DNA of 64,000 nt from Liolophura sinensis (lineage: Eukaryota > Mollusca > Polyplacophora > Chitonida > Chitonidae), in assembly GCF_032854445.1 (NCBI RefSeq), contig NC_088296.1:8530706-8594705 (forward strand). Reading direction: 5' to 3'. Position numbers and translations under genes: made by a program. Position 1 is the stretch's first letter, and the number at the start of each line of letters is the position of its first letter. This document shows, one piece after another, positions 11,610 to 23,872 of the stretch. The notes under the pieces are model-generated. The model did no database searches. It was not told where the DNA came from and worked only from the letters and a program-made list of their open reading frames with translations.

Positions 11610-12835
11610 GTATACTAAAACGAAGTGTTTATGAATGTAAGGCTTCCAGGTGAACATAAGTGTATTTGTATATTTGTCTGGGATAATTCAAAGTTAACAG
11701 GCAGACTGTTCCACTGAACAGCAGCAGAGTATAACAAGCTTTTCTTAAGTTGTTCTGTGTGGGGGAAAGGCATTTTTACTTGATTGCTTGTACATGATCT
11801 TAGCTCATGATGGGGCTCTTCCCTGATTCGGAACAACTTCTTCATAAAGTCAGAAAAGTGGGCTTTTAAGGATTCGTAAACAGTGAGATTTTTCGGTACA
11901 GGATAATTTCATGTATAGTCTTTAACGTTAACATTTCAAAAGTTTCAGCTGATGACTTATTGTTACGTTTGCTTAGGATAAGTTTTGCAACAGTTTTTTT
12001 GAAGTTTATATTCTCGATCATGTAGGCCTTTTTAAGAGCTGCCCCAAATAGGGATAGCGCATATTAAATGGGGAAGGATATAACTGTTATAAAAAAATAG
12101 CCTTGTTTTAAAGGGAAGAAACGGCTTCTGCCTCATCAGTATTGACAATAGCTTAGACACAGTACTGCGCACTGAGTCAACGTGACTCTGCCTTGAAAGT
12201 GTACGGTCTATATGCAGGTCAATAAGCTTCAGATTTTGTGCATTCTTATTTGTCTGGCCATTGACCGTGACATTGAGGGAATACTGACGACAATTTTTTT
12301 TTCATTTCTGGGTAGTTCCAATAAGGATGGACTTTGTTTTGGACACATTAAGAAGAATTTTATTTCCAAAGCACCACTGATTAATAAGTTCCATATTAGA
12401 GTTTAACTCTGATTGAATTTCGGATAAGGATTTGGAAGCGTTGTACATTGTGGGGCCATCAGCATAAAACTCAGTGCCACAGCCGGAAACATTTAAACGA
12501 CAGTCGTTTAAGTATATTATGAATAGTAAAGTGCCAAGAATAGAATCAAAAGCCTTTTTAATGTCGATCATGACGGAACCTACGATTTTGTCGTCGTCTA
12601 TTGCTTTACGTCAATGTTTGGACATTTTGGTAAGAACAGTGAAAGCCAGATTGGTTGTCGTTTAAGAGATTGTTGTTAGAGATGAACTCATAGAGATGAC
12701 TATGTGCGTGGCGTTCTAAAACTTTTTTGGCAAACTGACTGACAATCGTACTTCTGCGACAAAAGAAACCATTATTTCTACATCCTGATTTGCTTAGTCG
12801 GTGCCTTACTGACACTTTGAGCGTTTGAAATCTTA
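11610..12835 (-). pseudogene. Internally deleted non-LTR retrotransposon RT
   Basis: On the minus strand an RT N-terminal block (VLERHAHSHLYEFISNNNLL, NQSGF near 12690-12640) is followed by MIDIKKAFD joined directly to SILGTLLFIIYLND near 12570-12500. FYADGPTMY and INQWCFGNKILLNVSKTKS come next, and much further on SLLYSAAVQWNSLP near 11750-11700. This is the usual C-terminal end of CR1/RTE-like elements. The junction between KAFD and GxxLGPLLF-type motifs shows that the middle of the RT was deleted. The YADD catalytic box is altered to YADG. Confidence 0.75.
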
Positions 12836-13075
12836 ATGGCTACTTAAAAGGCACTGCTGCCTGATTCTGCTTATTATATACGGTAATTAAAAAGCCACAC
12901 TTCCTCACGGCAGGTAGAATAAATTACTATCCGTATTAGTGTTGCATTTTTTCTTTACTTCGTGTATACTACATTGTCAGACTGATGTCTTCTTGCTAAC
13001 AAACTAGTCATGCCGGTTAAATGTTGCTAACAGTATAAGAGATAGACAGGCAGGCGTTGAAAAAGAAAAACTCAC

Positions 13076-13182
13076 CTTTGACTGGTGCAGTAAGCAACGT
13101 TACCATCACCGCTACAACGCCCGTCCAACGAACAAGATTTGCACACACAACAGTCATTCTCCAGTGTGTCACCAGCCTAAGT
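13076..13182 (-). CDS. Signal-peptide exon of the SRCR gene (start codon at 13157)
   Basis: A good acceptor (TTTACTCACAG) is followed by about 25 bases of 5' leader and an ATG at 13157-13155. The frame gives 27 residues beginning MTVVCANLVRW, with the hydrophobic run GVVAVMVTLLTA, then a donor AAAG/GTGAGT that leaves one base (phase 1). The peptide has the shape of a secretion signal. The phase fits the entry of the SRCR exon at 622-775, whose first residues follow directly, as expected for an SRCR protein. The link spans a 12.3-kb intron filled with transposon remains, so the exon is well supported but its assignment to this gene is inference. Confidence 0.6.
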
Positions 13183-13205
13183 CTGTGAGTAAACATAGTT
13201 ATATT

Positions 13206-13315
13206 TATTGATTTATTTTCTTGGTGTTTTACGCCATACTCAAGTATGTTTCACTTATGATACGGCAGAAATCATTATGGTGGGAGATCTTCCCGTGTGC
13301 GGTCGGAGAAGTTAT
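13206..13315 (-). mobile_element. SINE fragment (family 1, tail)
   Basis: It contains the reverse complement of the family tail: TTGGTGTTTTACGCC, CTCAAGTATGTTTCACTTAT and TTATGGTGGGAG. Confidence 0.75.
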
Positions 13316-13520
13316 ATTTATACTTATTTTTACGTGCAATTATCTATCCAAAATATAAAATCGAGCTATTTCTATTCTTTGACTGTGCCTTAGCATAGAC
13401 CCACAACCACATGTTATATCTGTAACCAATATATGATGATAGAAATAGAAATAACTATAGAAATAATAATAATAGGTGATTACTGTTACATTCCGCAAAA
13501 CCCACATGCGGCTCTGGATT

Positions 13521-13670
13521 CTATATTTATTTATCTGTTTATCTGATAGGTGTTTTAAGCCCTGCTAAAGAATATTTCACTTATACAACGGGAGCCAGCG
13601 CCAAGGACAATAGGGTGTGGTTCGGAGGAAGCGCATGATGTTTTGCAGTTTGCTGACAGACCTTCCCACG
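13521..13670 (-). mobile_element. SINE fragment (family 1)
   Basis: A degenerate copy: GGTGTTTTAAGCCCTGCTAA, AATATTTCACTTATACAACG and GCTGACAGACCTTCCCACGT. Confidence 0.65.
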
Positions 13671-13974
13671 TACTTGATTTCTATGAGTGTATGTGCCAAA
13701 TGGACAAGATGTCATGTTTCGATGATCGCAGAATAAATTGTGCTAATGTGTCCAACGGTTACGCTTTTGTATAATATTTTTCTGTAATTCTAGCAAAAAC
13801 ACTTTTCTGGTGTGAGGGCTGTTCATAACATACTATTGCTTTTGAATTACATCACTGTGAGGCTATACAATCTCACACTAAAAGGAGACGAGGCAGCCAT
13901 CGGGATATTAGCCCATGGTTGATACACGAAACAGCTCTAAAATGTAATATGAAAATTGTGCAATATATAACATA

Positions 13975-14130
13975 TGGGCGTACATGTGGTTGTAATGAAA
14001 TACACGGGGTTGTAATGAAGTACATGTGGTTGTAATGAAGTAGATGTGGTTGTAATGAAGTAATGAAGTACATGTGGTTGTAGTGAACTACCTGTGGTAG
14101 TAATGCAGTACTGTGGTTGTTATCAAGTAG
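13975..14130. repeat. ~20-bp minisatellite
   Basis: About seven tandem copies of GTACATGTGGTTGTAATGAA with small length changes. Confidence 0.85.
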
Positions 14131-14420
14131 CAGTTTTAGCAGCTGTATATATGTTACGACCAAATGAACATGCCCGAGTGTTCGTTTTGGTAAATTTGAT
14201 CCTGTTCCGGACCCTTTGAAAGATTAGACATGCAGAGTGGTGTGCCCCAGGAACATAATTTGCACAAGGCAGGCATCTTAGTGATTATAAACTGTGTGCT
14301 AAAGAGCTTTTTGTACTTTGGCATGATGTCCTTCAGGGTCAAAAATAAATTGGTCTTGTTGTTTGGAAAACATCAGTTGTGCCGTGATACGTAAGGGGAT
14401 ACGCCTACATCAAGGAGAGT

Positions 14421-14480
14421 AAATCCAGAGCAGCGATGACAATGTGATAGCTGGCAAATGGCAACACTGCACCGGTGAAA
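14421..14480. repeat. Isolated monomer related to the 60-kb satellite
   Basis: CCAGAGCAGCGATGACAATG, followed by a GATAGCTGGCAAATGG-like stretch, matches units of the tandem array at 60118-60800, including its last, diverged units. Confidence 0.65.
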
Positions 14481-16039
14481 TATGGTATTTTGTCAGTTTA
14501 CCTCAATTGGGGCTTTATTCGGCGCTTAGAGCATTTATTCATGTAAATACTTAAACAGTATCAAATTGCAAGCCGTCTATAGCACCATGGCTTTAACATA
14601 GCTAAGGACGGGTGAAGGAATGCAGTGATGTTAACTGAGGCCTAATAGATGCCATTGGTCTAGAATTATTCAAAATGCCAACTTGACGTTTCTTGGTAAT
14701 AGTGCGGCGATGATCACTTGTTCACGATTTGTTTTTCGTGAATCCATTGTTTATGTTCCCGGATTGTCATTTCTGTGTATATTAATGTTTTTCTTTTTCT
14801 GAGCTGCACAATCTCCACAAAATAAAAAAAAAAAAACTTTTAAAACTGTGTTATACAAGTAGTGAATAACTCCATGCGACGTACAGTCAGCGTTAACACG
14901 TATAATCTGGGTTCAACAGGTCGGCATGAAGGACGGGATACACTGTATATACTTAACTAGCACAAACAAACAATACTTAGTGACTTTCTGTCAGAGTAAT
15001 ACGGCGATGGCCCAGTTTCCGATTTGCGGTTTAATCATAACTGACAGTTATTACTGGCATATCGATCGTGCTCTATCCTGTACACGCCGATTCGGCAATG
15101 GACCAAAGTTTCGCAATGCCGCGTCTTAACATTTAACAGATTAGTTTTCTGGGGTAAGCAACACAATCGTTGAAAGGGCGTATAATATGCTTCTCAATGG
15201 TAATCAAAATGAAAAAAAAATTTCAAAATAATGGCACGCAAAATGAAAAATTAATGACCTCAATAATTAACGTTTTTACTACAGTTATCAGGGTACATGT
15301 ATATAGACTTTGGATATGCATAGAGATGTAACAAGAAACAGATCGGCGTCAACCATAGACTGGATATAGCTAAAGCGTTGACTCATGCGTGTCATAGTTA
15401 TGTTACATTCGGACACTAGGTGTACAACTCAGGAAGGAATAACAGAGCCATGGAATTTTGTAAGTGTTGAAAGAAAAGTTTTCTTAGGAATGTATTTTGC
15501 CATATGAAGATATTTGACGTGATCGTCAACATTTTGAAGAAAATTGCCCTTTAATTGTAATTGTTTAGACATCATAGTTGCCATATGTAGGTCTTCCGGG
15601 GCATGTAAAGTAAAGTAAGACACCCTCAATTTTAACAGGATACTCCATAGCAAGATTCATTTCCCGTGCTCGGTCCGGTTTCCTGCAACCATAATATTAA
15701 CTACCGTCGTGTAAGGGAAATATTATCTAACACAACGTACAACATCAATCAAATAAATCAAAAATACAGCTAGATTACATGGGTTTATGTCTGAAACGTC
15801 ATATTTAATTTTATACGGGCAGACTACACGCCCCAATTTTAATCTCTAACAGCAGGATTCGGTCTCTTAAAAAACATTGCTGCATATGCGCTGTGATATA
15901 TGCATTGGCGGCTTTTATTCTCTATGTGGTAGATTTTGGTAGGAGTCTTACAATATCCATTAAGCAAATGACCTACGTATACAATGAAATGAAAATATGA
16001 AATCATTGCATTAGTCTAAATGTTTTAATGATAACTTAC
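14481..16039. other. No gene seen
   Basis: AT-rich sequence; no exons or repeats recognised. Confidence 0.4.
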
Positions 16040-16140
16040 CTTGTGCGTTAATGAGGGTTGCACGCAGGGAGTACGCCCAACTCCGCGCCAGGGACTTCTC
16101 AGGACCTCGTCCGGACAAACAAAAAAGCTGACACACAAAT
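16040..16140 (-). other. Possible 5' untranslated first exon of the SRCR gene
   Basis: A strong donor (CACAAG/GTAAGT, exon end at 16040) lies on the minus strand, 2.9 kb upstream of the signal-peptide exon, whose own acceptor shows that an upstream leader exon should exist. A short frame, MYLCVSFFVCPDEV, runs into the donor but does not look like any domain. The upstream border is not defined by the sequence. Confidence 0.25.
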
Positions 16141-16163
16141 ACATAGCCCGCGTTACTAGGAAG

Positions 16164-16189
16164 GTGTGTGTGTGTGGTGGTGGTGGTGT

Positions 16190-16220
<31 letters not shown>

Positions 16221-16243
16221 GGCATGGGGGGGGGGGGGGGGTA
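16164..16243. repeat. GT-rich and poly-G low-complexity tract
   Basis: TGTGTG/TGG runs pass into two poly-G blocks. The short G- and P-rich frames on both strands here are artefacts of this tract. Confidence 0.9.
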
Positions 16244-17214
16244 GAGTATCCACGTAGCTTTGTCTCTAAGAAATCCTCTCTAGAAATCATAGACCTACAT
16301 CCTTACGTATTTATTGACAAAGTCATGTTTTTAAAGCACTCAATTTTTTAAACATTGGAGGTCTCGTACAAAACAGCACCCAGTGCATTACACTTGTAGT
16401 CGAGAACGCTGAGTAATATCACCCCATGGTTCACTTATGCATGACGAACCGCACAATATATACAAGGTAGATGGTTATTGCAGGGCGGAAAATATTTGTA
16501 ATACATTATAATTATGTAATATTCTAGCGCATGTGTCTGGTAAGCATATATCTAGCATGGTTTGATCGGCGGATTATACGATGGTTCTCAGTATTATCGC
16601 TGTCGACTGAATTCGTAGGCTTGGAACAGCCTAGAAGATTTGATCACGCGATCTTGACGCACGGTCAAATCTCTACACCAAAATGTAGTATTACTTTAAT
16701 AATGACCTACGTCATGAGGGTCCTACACCAAACAGCAGTGTAGACATTTACACCGACGTTCCCTGTTGATACAAAAACACTGACTTATAATACACGTACA
16801 GTATAATTGCTCAAATGTTTCGTCTCACGATGGTATACCTGTCTGTGACCCTTACATTTTTTTCTTAACAAACAGAACGTTACTTATATGCTCAGCGTGG
16901 CGAAGTAATTCTTCCACTCTCATGCACATTTAGTAGCCTTTCCCCACTCAGGTAAAAAAATACCAGAAATTCTGAAGAATAAACAACTGCCTGGCTGCCC
17001 CTTGCAGTTTTCGCACGTAGACCCTTGATTAGGGTAGACGTGAGCATACGTGTAGCTTGTTAAATTTGACAAGACATGTATATATATGAACTCGAACATT
17101 TACCCATGTTTACCATGCTTCGAACCTAAACCGAAGTTAAGTTTTAAGTGTGGCTCAATCTTTTACTGCATTAGTAATCTAACTCTAAACATGTGGTACC
17201 TATTGTTCTAACCT

Positions 17215-17950
17215 ACTTTTCTCAACTACTTTTTGATGTAGGGTCGGAATGGTGTAGGTCATTCAGTAACGCTAATATTCGAAGCAGAGATCTTCACTAC
17301 ATTTGGTGTAGAGCAGGACAGGCAAAGGCCATTGAGTAGCACTACTTTTCGGTGTTGAGATCTACACTACATTTCGGTTTAGAGCCGAAAAGATGTAGGC
17401 CATTAAGGCGCACTAAACGGAGTAGAGATCTATACTACATTTCGGTTTAGAGCCGGAATGGCGTATTCCATTAGGTAACACTACTTTTCGGTGTAGACGT
17501 CGGCGCTACCTTTTGGTGTAGGACCCGAATGGTGTAGGCCACTTAGTAACACGGCTTTCTGGTGTAGAAATCTACATTACACTTTGGTGCAGAGCCGGAA
17601 TAGCGGAGGCCATTAGGTAACACTACGCTTTGGTGCAGAATTCTACAATCATTTTTGGTGTAGAGCCGAAATGGTGTAGGTCATTAAGTAACACTACTTT
17701 CCGGTGTAGATGTGTACACTCTTTATTGGTGTAGGACCCGCATGGCGTAGGCCATTATTAATATAACATTACTTTTCTGTGTATATGTCCGCACTCCTTA
17801 TTTGGTGTAGGGCCCGAATTGTGTAGGGCATTAAGTAACACCACATTTTGGTGTAGAAGTTTGCACTACTTTTTGGTGTAGGACCCGAATGCCGTAGATC
17901 ATCATTAAAGTAACACTATTTTTCGATGTAGATGTCTTGAAGTCGAAACA
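17215..17950. repeat. Degenerate satellite, ~80-bp unit
   Basis: About nine units share GGTGTAGAGCCGGAATGG, GTGTAGGCCATTAAGTAAC and ACTACTTTTCGGTGTAGA. They diverge clearly from each other. No genes are seen from 16250 to 17214. Confidence 0.8.
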
Positions 17951-18094
17951 TCAAGGTCAGAATCGGTATAAATTTAACAACTCTATTTCTCCTCGACATG
18001 AGTCTATATTTCAAACTGAACGTCGACTTGCGCGCAAATCATCCAAAAATGAAATGAAACTATTGTTTACAAAATTACCAGATTCACTATACCG

Positions 18095-18290
18095 ACTTAT
18101 TTATTTATTAGACTAGTGTTATATGCCGTATTCAAGAATATTTCACTTATACGATGGTGACAAGCACTATAATGAAAAAAATACCCCAGAAGGGAAATGC
18201 ATCGCCATCCGCAGGATCTATGTGTCAGTTTAAGCTCACTGACCCCATTGGTGAAAGGCTCCTGTTTCATTATGTCGCATTTGCAGGTTA
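18095..18290 (-). mobile_element. SINE, degenerate full-length (family 1)
   Basis: From left: TATTTATTTATTAG, GCCGTATTCAAGAATATTTC, GCCATCCGCAGGATC and CCATTGGTGAAAGGCTCCTG. These are the reverse complement of tail, body and head-proximal parts. Confidence 0.7.
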
Positions 18291-18644
18291 ATCACCTCGG
18301 CCAGGGAGCCCCCCCCCCCCCTCCCTCCCACCTTCCTCCTTTACAAATCATCATATAAATTCGAATACACAGGGTTCTGTGTTGTCTCATAATGTCGGCA
18401 TTGTCAGCTAGGGTACATGTATTGAGGAGAAAATATGCTGAGTTCGCAAATTTTATTAGGTACATGCATAGGATGAATATTGTCCATAAAACATAGAACA
18501 AACATTTCGCTCTTCCATGCGCATATTCCTGAGAAACAGGCTGTTTTTGGAGCGTTACATGGAAATATTAGCCTCGTGCATTTAATTCACACTAATAGTC
18601 AGCAATAATACTCTTGACAAAATCTTCACATACACATTAAAACA

Positions 18645-18800
18645 AACAAGGAAGGTCTGGCCGCAACCTGCGAAAGGTCGTGGGTTTCCCCCGGACTCTG
18701 TCCGGATCCCTCTCACCATAATTCTAGCTGCCTTCGTATACGTGTAATATTCTCAAGCGCGGCGTAAAACACCAATCAAATAAATCAATAAATAAAACAA
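18645..18800 (+). mobile_element. SINE, 5'-truncated (family 1)
   Basis: It reads GAAGGTCTGGCCGCAACCTG, GGTCGTGGGTTTCCCCCGG and GGCGTAAAACACCAATCAAA, ending in AAATAAA units. Confidence 0.8.
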
Positions 18801-19299
18801 GAAAGATAACTTCTCCCTGACCAACACCACTGGAAGAACCAAAATAAAACAATGATAGTACACCACAGTACTGTACACGGTAATGTTGCTGATCATATCC
18901 GTTATCATTTATAATAAACGAAGGTATATTCCACAACCATTAACCAGAGGAATGTGATGTGCCTTCTTGTAAAAGATGATCTATTTGAAGGCAAAGAGAC
19001 ATATATTACTGGAGAGCTGTTTCTTAAACCCACACTGAATGTAAGCTCACAAAGTTGTGTAACAGACATTTAGCTTTTCTCACTTCACAACTCGGCAGAT
19101 AACCAAGTACAAGCATAGCATTGGTCAGCATCGAGAGCAACACAGCGGGTTTAAACTCGGTACATGTATACCTAAAATGCTCCCAAGACAGTCAGTTTGG
19201 TCCAGCAGATGTACCTGCCTTACTTCCTCTAACACTCTTAACAATGTTATTTGGTGTGACATATTCAAAGTTTAAGCATATTTTCTCCACCAGTACAGA

Positions 19300-19425
19300 A
19301 AAGGCGGGCATCCATTGCCGAGCTGGTTAGCGTGCTAGCGCGGCGCAATGAAGCATCATTGTGGTCGCTTGAATATTCTTGAGTATGGCGAAAAATTCCA
19401 ATACAAAATCAAAAGAAGACTACTA
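19300..19425 (+). mobile_element. SINE with internal deletion (family 1)
   Basis: Head CTGGTTAGCGTGCTAGCGCG is followed by GGTCGCTTGAATATTCTTGA, so the body between the head and the tail is missing. Confidence 0.65.
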
Positions 19426-20249
19426 GTATTCGTAAGATTTTTTTTGGCGGTGATCAAAATTCAACAACGAAAAACAATAGTATTTCCCCATGTAAATTAC
19501 ATATTTGAGACCAGTATAACCCCCAGTATAACGCTATATGCTGTGTTCAGTGTATGACGTTACATATGGCAGAACAGTTTACTAGTTTAAAGGTGATTAC
19601 TAAAAATGCCTTGACAGACACTATTCAATGTATAGATATGCTCGTTGTAAGTTAACTTATGATTTGAACAGCCGCAAACAACAATGCCCAGGGATTAACG
19701 AATGTGCTCATAAAATGAACAGCATTATCATTACTAATCAATCAGCCTCATTGCATCCGATTTGTAGCACGTGCATTATTACGACAAAGTTGTAAGAAAT
19801 TGTAAGTACTTTAAAATGTCATTCAAATACCGTAAGTGGCCATACACTACAAAATCATACAAAACTGTAAAATTTGACACAGTATAACGGCAGAACTTTG
19901 AGTACAAAAGTGGGCTGGAATAAGATACTTAAACTATCATACTCTGTACCAAGGTATTCAGAATCAAAAATTAGATTTTTAAATTGTGAAGGTAACACTA
20001 AAAGTTTCTTATCAAAAAGTTTATCATGATTAATACTGGTATTTCACTCCCCGAGAAAACCCAGATGTTGGAAGTGTTATGGTTCTTACATGTGGGATGG
20101 ACATCACGCAGATTGTCAGTGAAAAGCTGTAGATTGTCAGCATAGACCACTGGTTGTAATGGACTGATAACTCCTGCTACTTTCAGTACCTGTAATTTCA
20201 CCACTATGCAATCTCTTGTCATCATGTGTATGAAGTTTTATTTTGGGCC

Positions 20250-20555
20250 CAAGCGGGCCTCCTTACCGAAGGGGTCAGCAATTCAGCGCGGCTAAATGAT
20301 CCTGGAGCCTCTCACCAATGCGGTCGCTGTACTGTCTTCCTCTCTGGCCGAACATGGGAATGGCCAGCCGCCGTATTGTCTTCCTCTCTGGCCGAACATG
20401 GGAATGGCCAGCCGCCGTACTGTCTTCCTCTCTGGCCGAACATGGGAATGACAACCTGCAGATTATTAGTCGGTTCCCACTGGCCCTGTCGTCGTGAGAG
20501 AAATATCCTTAAGTACGGCGTAAAACACCAATCAAGTAATTAAATAAATAAGTCA
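20250..20555 (+). mobile_element. SINE with a triplicated 44-bp segment (family 1)
   Basis: Head-proximal GAGCCTCTCACCAATGCGGT and tail TACGGCGTAAAACACCAATC are present. Between them a 44-bp piece beginning TGTCTTCCTCTCTGGCCG occurs three times from 20331 to about 20455. Confidence 0.85.
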
Positions 20556-22057
20556 AAGTCCAAGGCATTTATAGACCTAGCAGTGAGATACATGTATTGC
20601 TACCTGCGCCTGTGCATAACCAGAAAGGTGTTCATGTGGGAATCCAGTGTGCCCTGATCCCACGGAAGGTTCATGCAGCCGTGGAAAATCCTTAATCAAC
20701 TCACCAGCTTTACACAGCACAACAACTAACCCTTCAAAATAACCCTCAGAATACCAAGAATATGAGAACGTATCAAGAGTGTACACTTCTTAACTCCTTC
20801 TCGTTAAATCTTACTATGATGTAAAAACAACGGTCTGGATATGGGCTGAAATATGCAGAGCTTTTTTTTTCTCACTTCCCGCATAACCAACCAAACTAAG
20901 ACACAAGACAAGCCTTTTATATCTCTCTAGGACATCTCTGGTATTTTCTCAATATATTCAGGGTCAAATCAGCCATTCAGTATTTATTGTTTGTGTCAGT
21001 TGCATGTATTTAGCGGTTCAGTGGCATAAACTGTGACACTCTCAAAGGTATGTTGTGGATGACCTTTATGGACATATGTAATTGATTGCACGTGATTATG
21101 TATGTACATGTATGTACTGGTATATGAGAAATAGAAAACGATCGGCTCGTTTAGATCGTGTCAGTGTCTCAGCCGTCAATTAAATCAATCTTAATTGACA
21201 ATCATCTTATGTACGGTATGCTGCGTATATCCCCAACGAACCATTCGTCGTTGTGCTATGTTCAGTCCAAACAAAAGACTTCTTCTTAAAATAAGAGCCT
21301 TAACAAAAGGGAGTTCTACGCATGGGTGATTACAGACATTAACCCTTTCACTTCTCCATCACTACGTTTCTAGGCTAATTCATTACAGTACTGTGGCTAT
21401 CCCAGGGATAAGCTCATGGACGGATTGTCACGGAGTAAGAGCTATAGCAAAATCGAGCTGGTCCCACACCCCTGGCTTGAAGGTAGATAACTCTTATATC
21501 ACCCTTGTACATACAGGCTGATGCATAGGCTATAATAAAACCCTAGATTTGCATTATCCTGTTTAGAAATGAGCTGTGATATGTCATCAGAAATTTTGCC
21601 GTATGTATGTGCTCCGGGATAGCTAACCTATAAATTGTGAACTTGTATTACCATGTCTCCTGTCGCTTAAATCCGGATGCAAGGGACATTATTAATTAAG
21701 TTTAATTCCAAACTAACAGACTCAATATGAACGGTTGCAATTTGTCGTTGATTTCAAACTTATGAGTTCGTGTGAGCTAGATGACATATATTGATTGCCT
21801 GTATGTATAAAGCAGATATAGTTCATGTAATGTGACTTCCCGTCAACTTTGAAATTTCCCGTGAAATTTCTTTGAGCAGATCTGATATCTTGCAGATCTC
21901 ACTGTGAAGTGTAATTTCACTTTGCATGGATTTCACGCTGTGCCTGGTGAAAATCATGAAAGTAGTCAAGGCACCTTGGTAAAAAAAAATCGTCAGTATG
22001 AGAGCTACATCAATATATGCTGAAAAAGCTATAAAAGTTTAACTGTTATGTGTATAG
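20556..22057. other. No gene seen
   Basis: No splice-bounded exons or repeats recognised over about 1.5 kb. Confidence 0.4.
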
Positions 22058-23150
22058 AGGTGGAGACGTGGACTGTCCGGGAAGAGGGCTGCAGAGATGA
22101 AATGTCCAGGAATAGTAGTAGAGAGGTTGTCTGTCCAGGATTAGGGGTTGAGAGACGGACTGTCCAGGGAAGAGCTGGGGAGGTGGACTGTCAAGGAACA
22201 GGAGTAGAGAGGTTGTCTGTCCAGGGAATAGGGTCTAAGAGGTGGACTGTCCAAGGAAGTTGTGGGGAGGTGGACTGTCATGAAATAGGAGTAGAGAGGT
22301 TGTCTGTCCAGGGAATAAGGTTGGAGAGGTAGACTGTCCAGGGAAGCGGTGGGGAGGTGGATTGTCCAGGGAAGTGTGGGGAGGTGGACTGTCCAGGGAA
22401 GCGGTGGGGAGGTGGACTGTCCAGGGAAGTGGTGGAGAGAAGGAATGTCCAGGAATAGGGATGGGGAGGTGGACCGTCAAGGAAATAGGGTTGGAGAGAC
22501 GGACTGTCCAGGGAAAGGGTGGGTAGGTGGACTGTCCAGGGAATAGGGGTGGAGAGGTGGACTGTCCAGGAAAAGGGGTGGAGAGGCGGTCTGTCCAGGG
22601 AAGGGGTGGGGAGGTGGATTGTCAAGGAATATGAGTAGAGTGGTTTTCTGTCCAGGGAATAGGGTTTGAGAGGTGGACTGTCCAGGGAGGCGGTGGGGAA
22701 GTGGACTGTCCAGGGAAGGGGTGAGGAGGTGGATTGTCCAGGGAAGGGGTGGGGAGATGGACTGTCCAGGGAGGTGGACTGTCCAGGGAAGGTGTGGGGA
22801 GATGGACTGTCCAGGGAACGGGTGGGGAGGTGGACTGTCCAGGGAAGCGGTAGAGAGACGGAATGTCCAGGAATAGGCGTGGTGAGGTGGACCGTCCAGG
22901 GAATAGGGGTGGAGAGACGGACTGTCCAGGGAAGCGGTGGGGAGGTGGACTGTCCAGGGAAGCGGTGGAGAGATGGAATGTCCAGGAATAGGCGTGGTGA
23001 GGTGGACCGTACAGGGAATAGGGGTGGAGAGACGGACTGTCCAGGGAAAGGGTGGGGAGGTGGACTGTCCAGAGAATAGAGGTGGAGATGTGGACTGTTC
23101 AGGAAAAGGGGTGGAGAGGATGACTGTCCAGGGAAGGGGTGGGGAGGTGG
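22058..23150. repeat. G-rich minisatellite, ~28-30-bp unit
   Basis: Nearly 40 tandem copies of a unit such as GGAGGTGGACTGTCCAGGG plus GAAGCGGTGG or GAATAGGGGTGG. The plus strand is strongly purine-rich. Long frames on both strands here follow the repeat and are not genes. Confidence 0.9.
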
Positions 23151-23154
23151 ACGT

Positions 23155-23800
23155 TCCTATAACCAGCCGTCAACCAAACTGAACATTCCGATTCAGTAAT
23201 GGCTAGGCCAATCCCAACTGAGACAAGATTCGAGATACACGTTTGCATACCAGCTGTCAACCAAAGTAAGCATTCTGACTCAATAATGGCAAGGCCAATC
23301 CTAACGGAGACAAGATTTGAGACAGACGTTTATATACCACCCGTCAATCAAAGTGAATATTCTGACTCAATAATGGCTAGACCAATCCTAACTGAGACAA
23401 GATTCGAGACAGACGTTCATAAGTCAGCCGTCAACCAAACTAAACATTCTAGCTCAAAAATGGCTAAGACATTATTACCTGAGACAAGATTCAAGACAAA
23501 CGTCCGTACACCAGCTTAAACAAACTGAACATTCCGTCCCAATAATGGCTAGGCCAATCCTAACGGAGACAACATTCAAGACAAACGTTCGTACACCAGC
23601 TGTCAACCATAGTGAACATTCTCACTCAATAATGGCTAGGGAAATCTTAACTGAGACAAGTTTCAAGACAGACGTTCGTACACCAGCTGGCAACCATGCT
23701 AAACATTCTGACTCAATAATGGCTAGGTCAAGCCTAACTGAGATTCGAGGCAGACGTTTGTACACCTGCTGTCAACCAACTTAACATTCCGGCTGAATAA
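23155..23800. repeat. 87-bp minisatellite abutting the 28-bp array
   Basis: About seven units of 87 bp include CAATAATGGCTAGGCCAATC, CTAACTGAGACAAGATTC and CCAGCTGTCAACCAAA. Because 87 is divisible by three, a frame reads MARPILTETRF...AVNQSEHSDSI in each unit. There is no signal, domain or splice context to support a protein. Confidence 0.85.
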
Positions 23801-23820
23801 TGGCAGGGACAAATGCACTC

Positions 23821-23872
23821 GTGCATTAGTCGGCTGCTATGTCACCCGATTTCCGTTGTGCATATAAAACGG
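23821..23872. repeat. 52-bp segment duplicated in R1 intron 1
   Basis: TCGGCTGCTATGTCACC and TTCCGTTGTGCAT recur at 25422-25472 with about 90% identity by eye. This copy lies about 250 bp upstream of the R1 start codon; the other is 1.2 kb into intron 1. Confidence 0.8.

Noticed and set aside
22048-23182. Several overlapping open frames of 65-137 codons on both strands
   Set aside because: They follow the 28-30-bp G-rich minisatellite and read the same repeated words in every frame; no start context, signal or splice sites.
23199-23784. 29-residue repeat protein (MARPILTETRF...)
   Set aside because: The 87-bp period is divisible by three, so openness is expected; a stop interrupts it at 23517 and no expression signal is seen.
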